Source of the DNA: DASZTV01 sp035550655
Lineage (GTDB): Bacteria; Actinomycetota; Actinomycetes; JAFAQI01
Direction of reading: 5' to 3'
Length of the DNA stretch: 64,000 bases
Assembly (NCBI GenBank): GCA_035550655.1
Contig: DASZOU010000006.1
Coordinates: 1 to 64,000 of the forward strand
Notes under the pieces: generated by a model
Databases searched by the model: none
What the model saw: only the letters and a program-made list of their open reading frames with translations
Told to the model about the DNA's origin: nothing
Shown here: in pieces, positions 25,136 through 33,830 of the stretch
Position numbering within the stretch: position 1 is the first letter of the stretch
Layout of the letters: every line of letters begins with the position of its first letter
Position numbers and translations under genes: made by a program

Positions 25136-26361
25136 CCGCCGCCCTCGCCCAGGCCGACACCGACGCCGCCACGGTGCTCGACCCGGACGCCTGGACCTCC
25201 GGCGCGCCGTACGACGCACTTGCCCGGCTCCGCGCGGACGCGCCGTCTCATCGGGTCGAGTTGGCAGACCTGCCGCCGATCTGGCTGGTGACCCGGCATG
25301 CCGACGTCATCCGGGTGAGCCGCGACGACGCGACCTTCAGCTCGTCCACCGGGAACACTTTCGTGCCGGTGCCGGCTGGCGCCGACTCGGCGATGCTGCC
25401 GAGCCTGGACCCACCACGGCACACGACGATCCGCCAGCTCGTGAACCAGGCGTTCACAGCCCGCAACGTCGCGAAGCTCGAGACCCGTCTGCGGGAGATC
25501 GCACGACGCATCGTGGACCGGGTGCTCGACCTCCGCGAGTTCGACGCGGTGCCGGAGATCAGCGCCGAGATGTCGCTGCAGGTAATCGCCGAGGTGCTCG
25601 GTGTCCCGCAGGAAGACCGGCTGCGGATCTTCGACTGGAGCAATGCGATCGGCAGCCTCGGCATCGAGGATCCGGACTACGCGCCGACGCCCGCCGCGCT
25701 GGCTGAGGCTGGGATGGCGATGTTCGCGTACTGCCAGGAACTCGTCGCCGAGCGAAGGCAGGCGCAGCCTCGGGACGACATCCTGTCGGCGCTGCTCGCC
25801 GCGCGGGTGGACGGTGAGGCTCTCACCGACGCGCAGCTCAACGAGTTCTTCCTGCTGCTCGCCGTCGCGGGCAACGAGACGACCCGCAACACGCTGAGCC
25901 ACGCGATCCACGCCCTCTCCTCGCATCCCGAGCAGCGGGCCAGGCTCGCCACCCCCGGCGCGACCACCCCGGCGGTCGTCGACGAGCTGCTGCGCTGGTC
26001 GACCCCCGTGCTGCACTTCCGGCGTACCGCGACCAGGCAGACCGAGATCGCCGGATCGACGGTCGACGCAGGAGACTGGGTTGTCATGCACTACCTGTCG
26101 GCCAACCGTGACGAGCGGGTCTTCGCCGACCCGCAGCGCTTCGACATCACCCGGGAGCCCGGGCCGCAGGTCGCCTTCGGCGGCCTGGGCACGCACTTCT
26201 GCCTGGGTGCCCAGTTGGCAAAGCTCGAGATCGCGGTGATGCTCGACGAGCTCTACAACCGCGTCCCCAACCTCGCCGTGACCGGCGAGCCGGCACGGCT
26301 GCGGTCAGCGTTCTTCCACGGCATCAAGGCGCTGCCGTGCACTACAGGAGAAAACACGTGA
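25132..26361 (+). CDS. Cytochrome P450
   Basis: A 409-residue soluble bacterial P450, expected to hydroxylate the pathway substrate using electrons from a ferredoxin and its reductase. The I-helix motif AVAGNETTRN, the K-helix ELLRW (ExxR) and the haem loop FGGLGTHFCLG, with Cys357 as thiolate ligand, are all present. Overall it resembles the CYP124/125/142 group of actinobacterial lipid and sterol hydroxylases, but the exact family cannot be fixed by eye. The GTG start overlaps the ligase-kinase stop (GTGA). Likely partners are the ferredoxin at 1275 and FprA at 51982. Confidence 0.92.
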   Translation: MTAALAQADTDAATVLDPDAWTSGAPYDALARLRADAPSHRVELADLPPIWLVTRHADVIRVSRDDATFSSSTGNTFVPVPAGADSAMLPSLDPPRHTTIRQLVNQAFTARNVAKLETRLREIARRIVDRVLDLREFDAVPEISAEMSLQVIAEVLGVPQEDRLRIFDWSNAIGSLGIEDPDYAPTPAALAEAGMAMFAYCQELVAERRQAQPRDDILSALLAARVDGEALTDAQLNEFFLLLAVAGNETTRNTLSHAIHALSSHPEQRARLATPGATTPAVVDELLRWSTPVLHFRRTATRQTEIAGSTVDAGDWVVMHYLSANRDERVFADPQRFDITREPGPQVAFGGLGTHFCLGAQLAKLEIAVMLDELYNRVPNLAVTGEPARLRSAFFHGIKALPCTTGENT

Positions 26362-27818
26362 CCAACCCCCGCGATCTGTGCATCGTCGGCGTCGCGCAGC
26401 AGACGGTTCGACCGCCCGGCCCGGCGCCGGAGCCGCTTGACTCTTGGGATCAGGTCGCGCGCCTGGCCGCCGACGACGCCGGCGTCCCCGACCTGCTGTC
26501 CTCGCTCGACTCGATCCAGGTCGTCTACTGCCAGAGCTGGCCGTACGACGACCCAGCGGGTCGACTCGCGGCACGACTCGCCGCCACCCCCCGGCACAAG
26601 ACCTACTCCGGGATCGGCGGCACCGTCCCGCAGGTGCTCGTCTCCCAGACGGCCGAGGCGATGCAGCGCGGTGAGCTCGACTCCGCACTGATCGTCGCCG
26701 CCGAGGCGCTCGCCACCAAGAAGGCGCTGAAGCGCGCCGGCGAGCGCCCCGACTGGTCCTTCCGCGAGAACCCACCCTCCCCGTTCCCGTGGACGCCACC
26801 GCCGGCGGTCGAGCTCGCGCACGAGGTCTTCCAGGCGTGGGAGACGTTCCCGCTCTGGGACACCGCTCGACGCGCGCGGCGCGGGACCGACCTCGCGACG
26901 TACTCGCGCGAGATGGCGGCGATCATGGCCGCGATGACGCCGACCGCGGCCGCGAACCCGCACGCGTGGAGCCCGGTCGCGCTCACCGTCGACGAGGTGC
27001 AGACCGCCGGACGGGACAACCGTTACGTTGGCTGGCCGTACACCAAGCACGAGGTGTCGGTGATGGACGTCGACATGGCGGCAGCGCTGCTGGTCACCAC
27101 GCACGAGAAGGCGGACGCCCTCGGCATTCCCGCCGACAAGCGGGTGTACCTCGCGAGCAGCTCCTACGCCGAGGATCCCGCCGGAGTCGCTGAACGTGCC
27201 GACATGTCGGCGTCGGCCGCGATGCGGATCACCGCTCGGACTGCCCTGCACAGTGCGGGCATCGAGGTCAGCGATGTCGGGTGCTTCGACCTCTACTCCT
27301 GCTTCCCGTCCTCGTTGACCCTGGCCTGCGACGCGATCGGACTCGACCCGCTCGACCGCCGAGGACTCACGGTCACCGGCGGCCTGCCGTACGCCGGCGG
27401 CCCGGGCAGCGGCTACATGGTGCACGGCATCGCGGCGACGGCGGAGCGACTCCGTGCCGAAGGCGGCAGCGCCATGGTCACGGGCGTCGGCATGCACCTG
27501 CAGAAGCACATCGCAGCGGTCTACCGGACCGATCCAGGATGGGCGGCCACTCCCGACGTCCAAGCCGAGGTCGACGAGGTCCAGCCACGTCGCGCGCTCC
27601 GCGAAACGTACGACGGGACAGCTACGGTCGCGGCGTACACGGTGGCGCACGATCGCGAAGGACCGCAGAGCGCGCTGCTCGTCCTCGACGTGCCGGACGG
27701 CCGAACCCTCGCTCGCGTCCGTGAGCCGGAGCTGCTCGCTGACGCCGAGTCCCGTGAGCTGGTCGGTACCGAGGTCAAGCTCACAACCGACGCCGGCAAG
27801 AACATCGCGACATGGTGA
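26358..27818 (+). CDS. Thiolase-like protein, TLP1 type, without the thiolase nucleophile
   Basis: A 486-residue thiolase-superfamily protein. The N-terminal loop that normally carries the nucleophilic Cys reads SGIGGTVPQ, so that Cys is missing; the second catalytic region reads DLYSCFPSS and the last GGPGSGYMVHG, both diverged from active thiolases. About 80 extra C-terminal residues match the additional domain of thiolase-like protein type 1. AGGAGA lies 9 bases before the GTG at 26358. It is unlikely to be a normal thiolase; a retro-aldol or CoA-binding role, as in some SCP2-like and aldolase relatives, is possible. Confidence 0.82.
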   Translation: MTNPRDLCIVGVAQQTVRPPGPAPEPLDSWDQVARLAADDAGVPDLLSSLDSIQVVYCQSWPYDDPAGRLAARLAATPRHKTYSGIGGTVPQVLVSQTAEAMQRGELDSALIVAAEALATKKALKRAGERPDWSFRENPPSPFPWTPPPAVELAHEVFQAWETFPLWDTARRARRGTDLATYSREMAAIMAAMTPTAAANPHAWSPVALTVDEVQTAGRDNRYVGWPYTKHEVSVMDVDMAAALLVTTHEKADALGIPADKRVYLASSSYAEDPAGVAERADMSASAAMRITARTALHSAGIEVSDVGCFDLYSCFPSSLTLACDAIGLDPLDRRGLTVTGGLPYAGGPGSGYMVHGIAATAERLRAEGGSAMVTGVGMHLQKHIAAVYRTDPGWAATPDVQAEVDEVQPRRALRETYDGTATVAAYTVAHDREGPQSALLVLDVPDGRTLARVREPELLADAESRELVGTEVKLTTDAGKNIATW

Positions 27819-27824
27819 CCTGAC

Positions 27825-28985
27825 GTGGAGCGAAGCGAGCTGGTCGACGTCATGCGGCGCGCACTGAAGCTGCGAGCCGAGCACACGACCGACCTGGCCG
27901 AGGCCGAGCGCCTCGAGCCTGCGGCTCACTACACGGACCCTGAGCGGTTCGCCCGCGAACGCGCGATCGTCCATGCCTCGCCACAGCTCGTCGGCTATGC
28001 CGCCGAGCTGCCGAAGCCCGGGACGTTCACCGTCAAGGACGTTATGGGGACGCCGGTTCTCCTCACTCGGGCGAAGGATGGCCAGGTCCGTGCGTTCCAC
28101 AACATCTGCCGGCACCGTCAGGCGCCGATCGCGACCGGCTGTGGCGCGGCGCAGCGCCTGGCCTGCCCGTATCACGCGTGGACCTACGACCTCACCGGCA
28201 AGGTGGTCGGCGTACCCGGCGACGAGGGGTTCACTGCCGAGCATTCGATCGACAGCCGGCTTCCGGAGCTACCCGCCGCGGAGTTCGCGGGCTTTCTCTG
28301 GGTCGGCCTGGACCCGGACTCGCAGCTGGACGTCGCCGCCCATCTCGGCGAGCTCGGGCCGCAGCTGCAGTCGTGGGACTTCGACGCGTGGAACCCGGTT
28401 GGAGAAAAGCGCCTCGACGCTCCCGTCAACTGGAAGCTTGCCGTCGACACCTTCGCGGAGAACTACCACTTCGCCACTGTGCACGCCTCGACGTTCGCGA
28501 CTGTCGCGCTCAGCAACTGCACGGTGTTCGACGCTTTCGGCCCTCACCACCGGCTTGTGTTCCCACTGCGCGCCATTGACGAGGTGGGCGATGCCCCCGA
28601 GGACCAGTGGGTGCCCCTCGACCGGCTGACGGTGATCTACGCGATCTACCCGAACATCGTGCTGTCCGTGACCGCGGTCAACGGAGAGATCTTCCGCGTC
28701 TATCCGGGCGCGGGACCGGGCAAGTCGACGACGTACCACCAGAACGCCTGGCGGTTCCCACTCGACACCGAGGCGGACCGCGCCGGTGCCGAGGCGGTCT
28801 TCGACTACGCCCATCACACCGTCCGCGACGAGGACTACGAGCTCGCCGCGCGGTTGCAGGCGAACCTCGAAACCGGGTTGTCGCCCCACCTGGTGTTCGG
28901 CCGCAACGAGCCCGGTCTGCAGCACCGCCACGCCGTGATCACCGAAGCACTGCGACACCACATCCAGGGGGAATCCCAGCCGTGA
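27825..28985 (+). CDS. Rieske non-haem iron oxygenase, alpha subunit
   Basis: A 386-residue ring-hydroxylating oxygenase. The Rieske 2Fe-2S ligands are Cys95-x-His97 and Cys114-x2-His117. The catalytic iron site contains the bridging Asp208 and the ligands His215 and His220 (ENYHFATVH). No beta subunit or dedicated reductase is next to it, as in KshA-like or homotrimeric oxygenases. It starts with GTG 6 bases after the thiolase-like gene and its stop overlaps the next ligase. It probably oxygenates a ring or demethylates an intermediate. Confidence 0.9.
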   Translation: MERSELVDVMRRALKLRAEHTTDLAEAERLEPAAHYTDPERFARERAIVHASPQLVGYAAELPKPGTFTVKDVMGTPVLLTRAKDGQVRAFHNICRHRQAPIATGCGAAQRLACPYHAWTYDLTGKVVGVPGDEGFTAEHSIDSRLPELPAAEFAGFLWVGLDPDSQLDVAAHLGELGPQLQSWDFDAWNPVGEKRLDAPVNWKLAVDTFAENYHFATVHASTFATVALSNCTVFDAFGPHHRLVFPLRAIDEVGDAPEDQWVPLDRLTVIYAIYPNIVLSVTAVNGEIFRVYPGAGPGKSTTYHQNAWRFPLDTEADRAGAEAVFDYAHHTVRDEDYELAARLQANLETGLSPHLVFGRNEPGLQHRHAVITEALRHHIQGESQP

Positions 28986-30475
28986 GCCTCACCTTGCTCC
29001 TCGACCTCGCGACGGGGATGGTTCCCGACCGGATCGCGGTCGGATCCCGCGACGGCGGCCTGACCTTCGCCGACCTCGATCGCAAGTCGCGGTCGGCGGC
29101 GGCCAAGCTCCAGGCCGACGGTGCAGGCACGCTGGCATTCGTCGGTTTGTCGAGCGCCGCGTTCCACGTCGCGCTGTTCGCTGCGGCGCACGCCGGCATT
29201 CCGCTGGCACCGCTGAACTACCGGCTCTCCGACGAACAGCTCGCCGACCTGGTCCGGCAGCTGGATGCGCCCCTCATCGTCGCCGACGAGAGCTATCTCC
29301 CGCATCTCCCGGCGGGGATCCCCACCGTCACGACGTCCGACCTGCTCGGCCTTCCCGAGGCCGAGCCGGACTTCGTCGACGTTGACGACGAGTCCACCGC
29401 GGTCCTGCTGTTCACAAGCGGTACGACGAGTGCACCCAAGGGCGTGATCCTTCGCCACTCCCATCTCGTGTCGTACGTCCTTCAAACCGTTGACCCGGGG
29501 TCGGCGGACGAGAGCGACGCGGCACTGGTGTCGGTGCCGCCGTACCACGTCGCAGGCGTCGGGACCGTCCTCACCAACACCGCGGCCGGCCGCCGTGTCG
29601 TTCATCTGCCGGACTTCGCTGCGGACGGCTGGCTCGCCACCGTTGCCGGCGAGGGCATCACCAACGCAATGGTCGTGCCGACGATGCTGGCGCGCATCGT
29701 CGACCACCTCGGCGGTGCGCAAGCCGAGACGCCGACGCTTCGCTCGATCGCATACGGCGGCGCGCGGGTGAGTCATCCAGTGCTCGCCGCGGCGCTCAAA
29801 GCCTTTCCGGACACCGGCTTCGTCAACGCCTATGGCCTGACCGAGACCTCGAGCACCATCGCGCTGCTGGACGCTGATGACCACCGCGCCGCCCTCACGA
29901 GCGACGACCCCGCAGTGCAGGCCCGGCTGTCGAGCGCCGGCAAGCTGATCCCCGGCATCGAAGCGGAGGTCCGTGACGAAGACGGCACGGTCCTGCCTCC
30001 CGGTGAACCCGGAGAGCTCTGGGTGCGCGGCCCGCAGGTGTCGGGCGAGTACCTGTCCGGCAGCGCGGTCGACGCCGAGGGTTGGTTCCCGACGCGCGAC
30101 CGAGCCTGGATCGACGCCGATGGCTACCTGTTCATCGAGGGTCGCGCCGACGACACGATCATTCGCGGCGGCGAGAACATCGCGCCTGCCGAGGTCGAGG
30201 ACGTCCTGGTCGAGCATCCCGACGTCCACGAGGTCGCAGTGGTCGGTGTCCCGGACGACGAGTGGGGCGAGTGCATCGTCGCGGTGGTCGTGCTCCGCGC
30301 GCCGGATGACGGAGTCAAGCCTCGGGACGTCGACCCCGAGGAGCTGCGCGCGTTTGCGCGGAAGTCACTTCGCGGCAGCCGGACGCCCGACCGCATCGTC
30401 TTCCGTGACGAGCTCCCTGTCACCCCCACGGGCAAGCTGCTCCGGAGAGTCCTCGTCGACGAGCTCTCGCAGTAG
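28982..30475 (+). CDS. Acyl-CoA synthetase (AMP-forming)
   Basis: A 497-residue CoA ligase. It has FTSGTTSAPKG at the phosphate loop, NAYGLTETSS, RDRAWIDADGYLFIEGR at the hinge (Arg-Asp-Arg in place of the usual Thr-Gly-Asp context) and the catalytic Lys in TPTGKLLRR. The GTG at 28982 overlaps the Rieske stop. It is the second ligase domain of the operon beginning at 22496, so the pathway may activate a side chain and, later, a newly formed acid. Confidence 0.88.
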   Translation: MSLTLLLDLATGMVPDRIAVGSRDGGLTFADLDRKSRSAAAKLQADGAGTLAFVGLSSAAFHVALFAAAHAGIPLAPLNYRLSDEQLADLVRQLDAPLIVADESYLPHLPAGIPTVTTSDLLGLPEAEPDFVDVDDESTAVLLFTSGTTSAPKGVILRHSHLVSYVLQTVDPGSADESDAALVSVPPYHVAGVGTVLTNTAAGRRVVHLPDFAADGWLATVAGEGITNAMVVPTMLARIVDHLGGAQAETPTLRSIAYGGARVSHPVLAAALKAFPDTGFVNAYGLTETSSTIALLDADDHRAALTSDDPAVQARLSSAGKLIPGIEAEVRDEDGTVLPPGEPGELWVRGPQVSGEYLSGSAVDAEGWFPTRDRAWIDADGYLFIEGRADDTIIRGGENIAPAEVEDVLVEHPDVHEVAVVGVPDDEWGECIVAVVVLRAPDDGVKPRDVDPEELRAFARKSLRGSRTPDRIVFRDELPVTPTGKLLRRVLVDELSQ

Positions 30476-30478
30476 CGT
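30473..30478 (+). promoter_or_regulatory. Possible internal -10 box
   Basis: TAGCGT fits TANNNT and ends 7 bases before the GTG at 30486, again without a ribosome site. It overlaps the end of the ligase gene and may give an internal leaderless transcript. Confidence 0.25.
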
Positions 30479-30485
30479 CGCTGGC

Positions 30486-31211
30486 GTGACCGACGCCGCC
30501 GCGCGCAACCCGCAGGCTGCCGACGTCCTCAGCGCGGTGTTGAGCGTCACGTCGACCTTGCCCGTCGGCGACGGCCTCGTCATCGAGTCGCTGGCCTACT
30601 CGATGCTGCAGAGTGGGCCGGAACACCAGAAGTGGCTCGCGAACCGGCTGCAGCGCGAGCCGCGACCGGGCGCCGATCCGGTAGCGCTCCGCCGCGACGG
30701 CGACGTGCTGCATGTGATGCTGTCCCGCCCCGAGCGCCGCAACGCCATCGACGCGGCAACCCGTGATGCGCTGCTCGACGCGTTCGCCGTCGCCGATGCC
30801 GATCCCGGTCTCCATGTCGTGTGGTCCGGTGCCGGGCCGTCGTTCTGCAGCGGCGGCGACCTCGACGAGTTCGGCACGCTCGAAGACCCGGTCAGTGCTC
30901 ACTTCATCCGTACGGCGCGCAGCCTCGCGGCCGCTGTCCACCGGCTGCGCGACCGCTTGACCGTCCGTGTCCACGGCAAGTGCGCGGGCGCGGGGGTGGA
31001 GCTGCCGGCCTTCGCCGGCCGCGTCGTCGCCGATCCGGGCACGACCTTTCTCCTTCCCGAGCTGGCGATGGGCTTGATCCCGGGAGCGGGCGGCACCGTC
31101 AGCTTGCCGAGGCGCATCGGCAGACAACGAACCAAGCGCCTTGCCCTGTCGGGAGAGCCGATCGATGCGACGACCGCGCTCGAGTGGGGTCTGGTCGATG
31201 AGCTGGGCTGA
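30486..31211 (+). CDS. Short enoyl-CoA hydratase/isomerase-like protein
   Basis: A 241-residue crotonase-family protein. It has an unusual N-terminal extension of about 60 residues before the core. The oxyanion-hole segments are GPSFCSGGDL and GKCAGAGVELPAF, and the catalytic region LLPELAMGLIPGAGGTVSLPRR keeps both acidic and glycine-rich features. It stops at ALEWGLVDELG, where family members normally continue about 70 residues into helices that complete trimerisation. The ATG of the CoA-transferase lies inside its last codons (14-base overlap). Either a genuine short variant or an old frameshift; the following frame does not resemble a crotonase tail. Confidence 0.8.
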   Translation: MTDAAARNPQAADVLSAVLSVTSTLPVGDGLVIESLAYSMLQSGPEHQKWLANRLQREPRPGADPVALRRDGDVLHVMLSRPERRNAIDAATRDALLDAFAVADADPGLHVVWSGAGPSFCSGGDLDEFGTLEDPVSAHFIRTARSLAAAVHRLRDRLTVRVHGKCAGAGVELPAFAGRVVADPGTTFLLPELAMGLIPGAGGTVSLPRRIGRQRTKRLALSGEPIDATTALEWGLVDELG

Positions 31212-32481
31212 GGCAGGCGATCCGGCGTCGGCTTACGCGCGCACGCTTCTCACGCGCCATGCGATCAGCGCGGCGGTTCCCGAGACCGGCAAAGCACGAA
31301 GCACCGCTGCGGACTGGGCCGACTCGGGCGCGATGGCACTGACAGGGACGTCGTCCGGGCCACCACGTCTCGTCGAGGGTGCGCCCGCAACCGCCGTCCG
31401 GGGCGCGCTCCTCGCCCTCGAGTCGCTCGCTCGCATCGCCGGGCTCGACCCCACCGGATTGCCGGACGCTCGCGTGCTGTCCGAGCGCGCGGCGTACATG
31501 GGACTGCGCCGCAACGGTCGCACCTCTGCCGGCGGTGCGAGCCGCCTCCTTGACGCCGCCGACGGTTCGCTGGCGATGACGCTGTCGCGGGAGGACGACT
31601 TCGCGGCACTGCCGGCCCTCACCGGCGGCGACGTCCCGGCGACCGATCCGTGGCCGGCGGTGGTCGACTGGGTCGCGAGGACCAGCGCCGCAGAGGTGGT
31701 CGCGCGCGCTGAGCTGCTCGGCCTCGCTGCCGGTGTCGTCGACAGCTCGGTCCCCGCCGCCGTCACGACGACCCCGGCGATCGAGCCGGTGACACCCGCC
31801 GCCCTCCCCCGCGCGCCGCTCGTCGTCGACCTCTCGGCACTGTGGGCCGGCCCCCTGTGCGGGCACCTGCTCGGCCGGCTCGGAGCCCGCGTCGTCACAG
31901 TGGAAAGCACGAGCCGGCCGGATCCGACCCGAACTGTTGCGCCGGGCTTCCACGGGCTGCTGCGCGGGAGGACCGAGCTCGTGACGGTGGACCTCGCAAC
32001 CCCGGCCGGCCTCGCGAGGCTCACCGAGCTGGTCACTTCCGCGGACGTCGTGATCGAGTCGAGCCGGCCGCGCGCCCTGCTACAGCTCGGCATCTACCCG
32101 GCCGAGATCGTGGCGGCTTCGAAGGCGTGCAGCTGGATCTCGATCACGGCATACGGCCGAGCACACAACCGCGTCGGCTACGGCGACGATGTCGCAGCGT
32201 CAGCCGGGTTGCTCGGCACCGCCACTGGATTCGACGCACCCGTGTTCGCTGCCGACGCGATCGGTGATCCGCTCACCGGCGTCCACGCCGCCGTTGCCGC
32301 ACTGGCGGGAGTCCTGACCGGCGCCTCGACCGTCGTCGACCTCGCGATGTATGACGTCGTGCGGGCAACCCGCACGCCGCTGCGCGACGCCACCGTCGTC
32401 GAGCGAAGCGGAGTCTGGTACGTCGACGATGGCCGGGCGTTGACCGCCGTGCGCAACCCCGCCGTACGGTCGGGAACGTGA
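31198..32481 (+). CDS. Class III (CaiB/BaiF-type) CoA-transferase
   Basis: A 427-residue protein. The C-terminal part, from about residue 195, has the class III CoA-transferase start VVDLSALWAGPLCGHLLG and the expected catalytic Asp in YGDDVAASAGLL. The N-terminal 190 residues (containing DWADSGAMALTG) resemble a second, degenerate copy of part of the fold, a pattern I recognise from other actinobacterial family members. It would move CoA between an intermediate and a free acid. It overlaps both neighbours, so the crotonase, transferase and amidohydrolase are translationally coupled. Confidence 0.8.
   Translation: MSWAEAGDPASAYARTLLTRHAISAAVPETGKARSTAADWADSGAMALTGTSSGPPRLVEGAPATAVRGALLALESLARIAGLDPTGLPDARVLSERAAYMGLRRNGRTSAGGASRLLDAADGSLAMTLSREDDFAALPALTGGDVPATDPWPAVVDWVARTSAAEVVARAELLGLAAGVVDSSVPAAVTTTPAIEPVTPAALPRAPLVVDLSALWAGPLCGHLLGRLGARVVTVESTSRPDPTRTVAPGFHGLLRGRTELVTVDLATPAGLARLTELVTSADVVIESSRPRALLQLGIYPAEIVAASKACSWISITAYGRAHNRVGYGDDVAASAGLLGTATGFDAPVFAADAIGDPLTGVHAAVAALAGVLTGASTVVDLAMYDVVRATRTPLRDATVVERSGVWYVDDGRALTAVRNPAVRSGT
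32465..32470 (+). promoter_or_regulatory. Possible internal -10 box before the amidohydrolase
   Basis: TACGGT fits TANNNT and ends 7 bases before the GTG at 32478. Same layout as the boxes at 19937, 22484 and 30473; may give a leaderless internal transcript. Confidence 0.25.
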
Positions 32482-33830
32482 CCGTCGTCCGCGACGCCGA
32501 AGTCGAGGGGCGTCGCGTCAACGTCCGGTTCGACCGCGACAGCGTCCGGCAGGTGTCGCCGCATCCGCTGACCCCGCTGCGCAACGAGGAGGTCGTGGAC
32601 GCCGCGGGTGGCGCGCTGCTGCCGGGCCTGCATGACCATCACATCCATTTGCTCGCCACCGCTCGCGCCCGGACATCGGTCGATGTCACGGCCGGGCTCG
32701 ACGCACTGACAGCAGCCCCGCCGGGCACGGGCTGGATCCGCGCCGTCGGAGGCGCCGATGACGTGGACGCCGCGGTGCTCGACCGAATCGCGCCGGGCCG
32801 GCCGGTCCGCGTCCAGCACCACAGCGGCGCGATGTGGGTGCTTAACTCCGCCGGTCTGGCCGCTGCGGGCATCACGCGAGCAAGCACCGGCGACGACGCG
32901 GAGCCCGGTATCGAGCGCGACGCCGACGGGACCCCGACGGGACGCCTCTGGCGCCTGGACGAATGGCTGCGCAAGCGGATCGACAACGAGACGCCAGACC
33001 TTGCCGCGCTCGGTCAGGAGCTGTCCGCTCTGGGCGTCACCGCGGTGACCGACGCGACGCCGCGGATCGGCGCCGGCGGCACGGAGATCTTCCAGGCAAC
33101 GCCGTTCCCGCAGCGCATCCAGTTCCTGGCCGACGACCCGCCGTCGTTCGGCCTCACCGGTCCGCGGAAGATCGTGATCGAGGATCACGCGCTTCCCGCC
33201 TACGACCAGCTCCGCGAAGAGGTTGCGGACGCCAGGGTCGTCGGGCGAGCCGTCGCGGTGCACTGCGTCACGCGCGAGGCGCTGTTGCTGGTCCTCGCGG
33301 TGCTCGACGAGATCGGCGCCGCACCCGGCGACCGGATCGAGCACGCGGCGCTAGCGGACGCCGACACCGTCGCGAGACTCGCTCGGCTCCGCATCGCCGT
33401 GGTCACCCAGCCAGGCTTCATCGTCAACCGCGGCGACCGCTACCTGAGCGAGCTGTCCGCCGAGGACCTGTCCGACCTCTACCGCTACGAGTCGTTCCAG
33501 GCCGCCGGAGTCACCGTCGTACCGAGCAGCGACGCGCCGTACGGGACGCTGGACCCGTGGGCCGTGATGCGAGCCGCCCGGGATCGTCGCAGCGCCGCCG
33601 GCTCGCGGGTCAACGCCAAGGAATGGGTCAGCGCGAAGATGGTGCTGAGCGGCTACTTGCGGCCGCTCGAAGCCCTGCACGCCAGGCCGCGCAGGGTGCG
33701 CGCCGGCGTGCCGTCAGACCTCATGCTGCTGCACCTGCCGCTGGCAGACGCGCTCGACGACCCGCAGGCAGCGCTGGTAGCGCGTACCTGGCACGCCGCC
33801 CCGAGGTTCGCGGCTTCTACAGGTAGCTGA
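32478..33830 (+). CDS. Amidohydrolase-superfamily enzyme (YtcJ-like)
   Basis: A 450-residue metal-dependent hydrolase. The first metal motif is GLHDHHIHL near residue 50, further histidines occur in VHCVTRE and RIEHAAL, and the late Asp in PSSDAPYGTLDP completes the usual site. The layout follows the amidohydrolase-3/YtcJ group, which hydrolyses amides, carbamates or lactam-like rings. It ends the plus-strand operon; its last 14 bases overlap the end of livF on the other strand. In this context it may open a ring or remove an amide from the pathway substrate. Confidence 0.85.
   Translation: MTVVRDAEVEGRRVNVRFDRDSVRQVSPHPLTPLRNEEVVDAAGGALLPGLHDHHIHLLATARARTSVDVTAGLDALTAAPPGTGWIRAVGGADDVDAAVLDRIAPGRPVRVQHHSGAMWVLNSAGLAAAGITRASTGDDAEPGIERDADGTPTGRLWRLDEWLRKRIDNETPDLAALGQELSALGVTAVTDATPRIGAGGTEIFQATPFPQRIQFLADDPPSFGLTGPRKIVIEDHALPAYDQLREEVADARVVGRAVAVHCVTREALLLVLAVLDEIGAAPGDRIEHAALADADTVARLARLRIAVVTQPGFIVNRGDRYLSELSAEDLSDLYRYESFQAAGVTVVPSSDAPYGTLDPWAVMRAARDRRSAAGSRVNAKEWVSAKMVLSGYLRPLEALHARPRRVRAGVPSDLMLLHLPLADALDDPQAALVARTWHAAPRFAASTGS

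Noticed and set aside
31150..31260. Frameshift splitting a full-length crotonase
   Set aside because: The overlapping frame continues as a recognisable CoA-transferase N-terminus, not as a crotonase C-terminal helix region.
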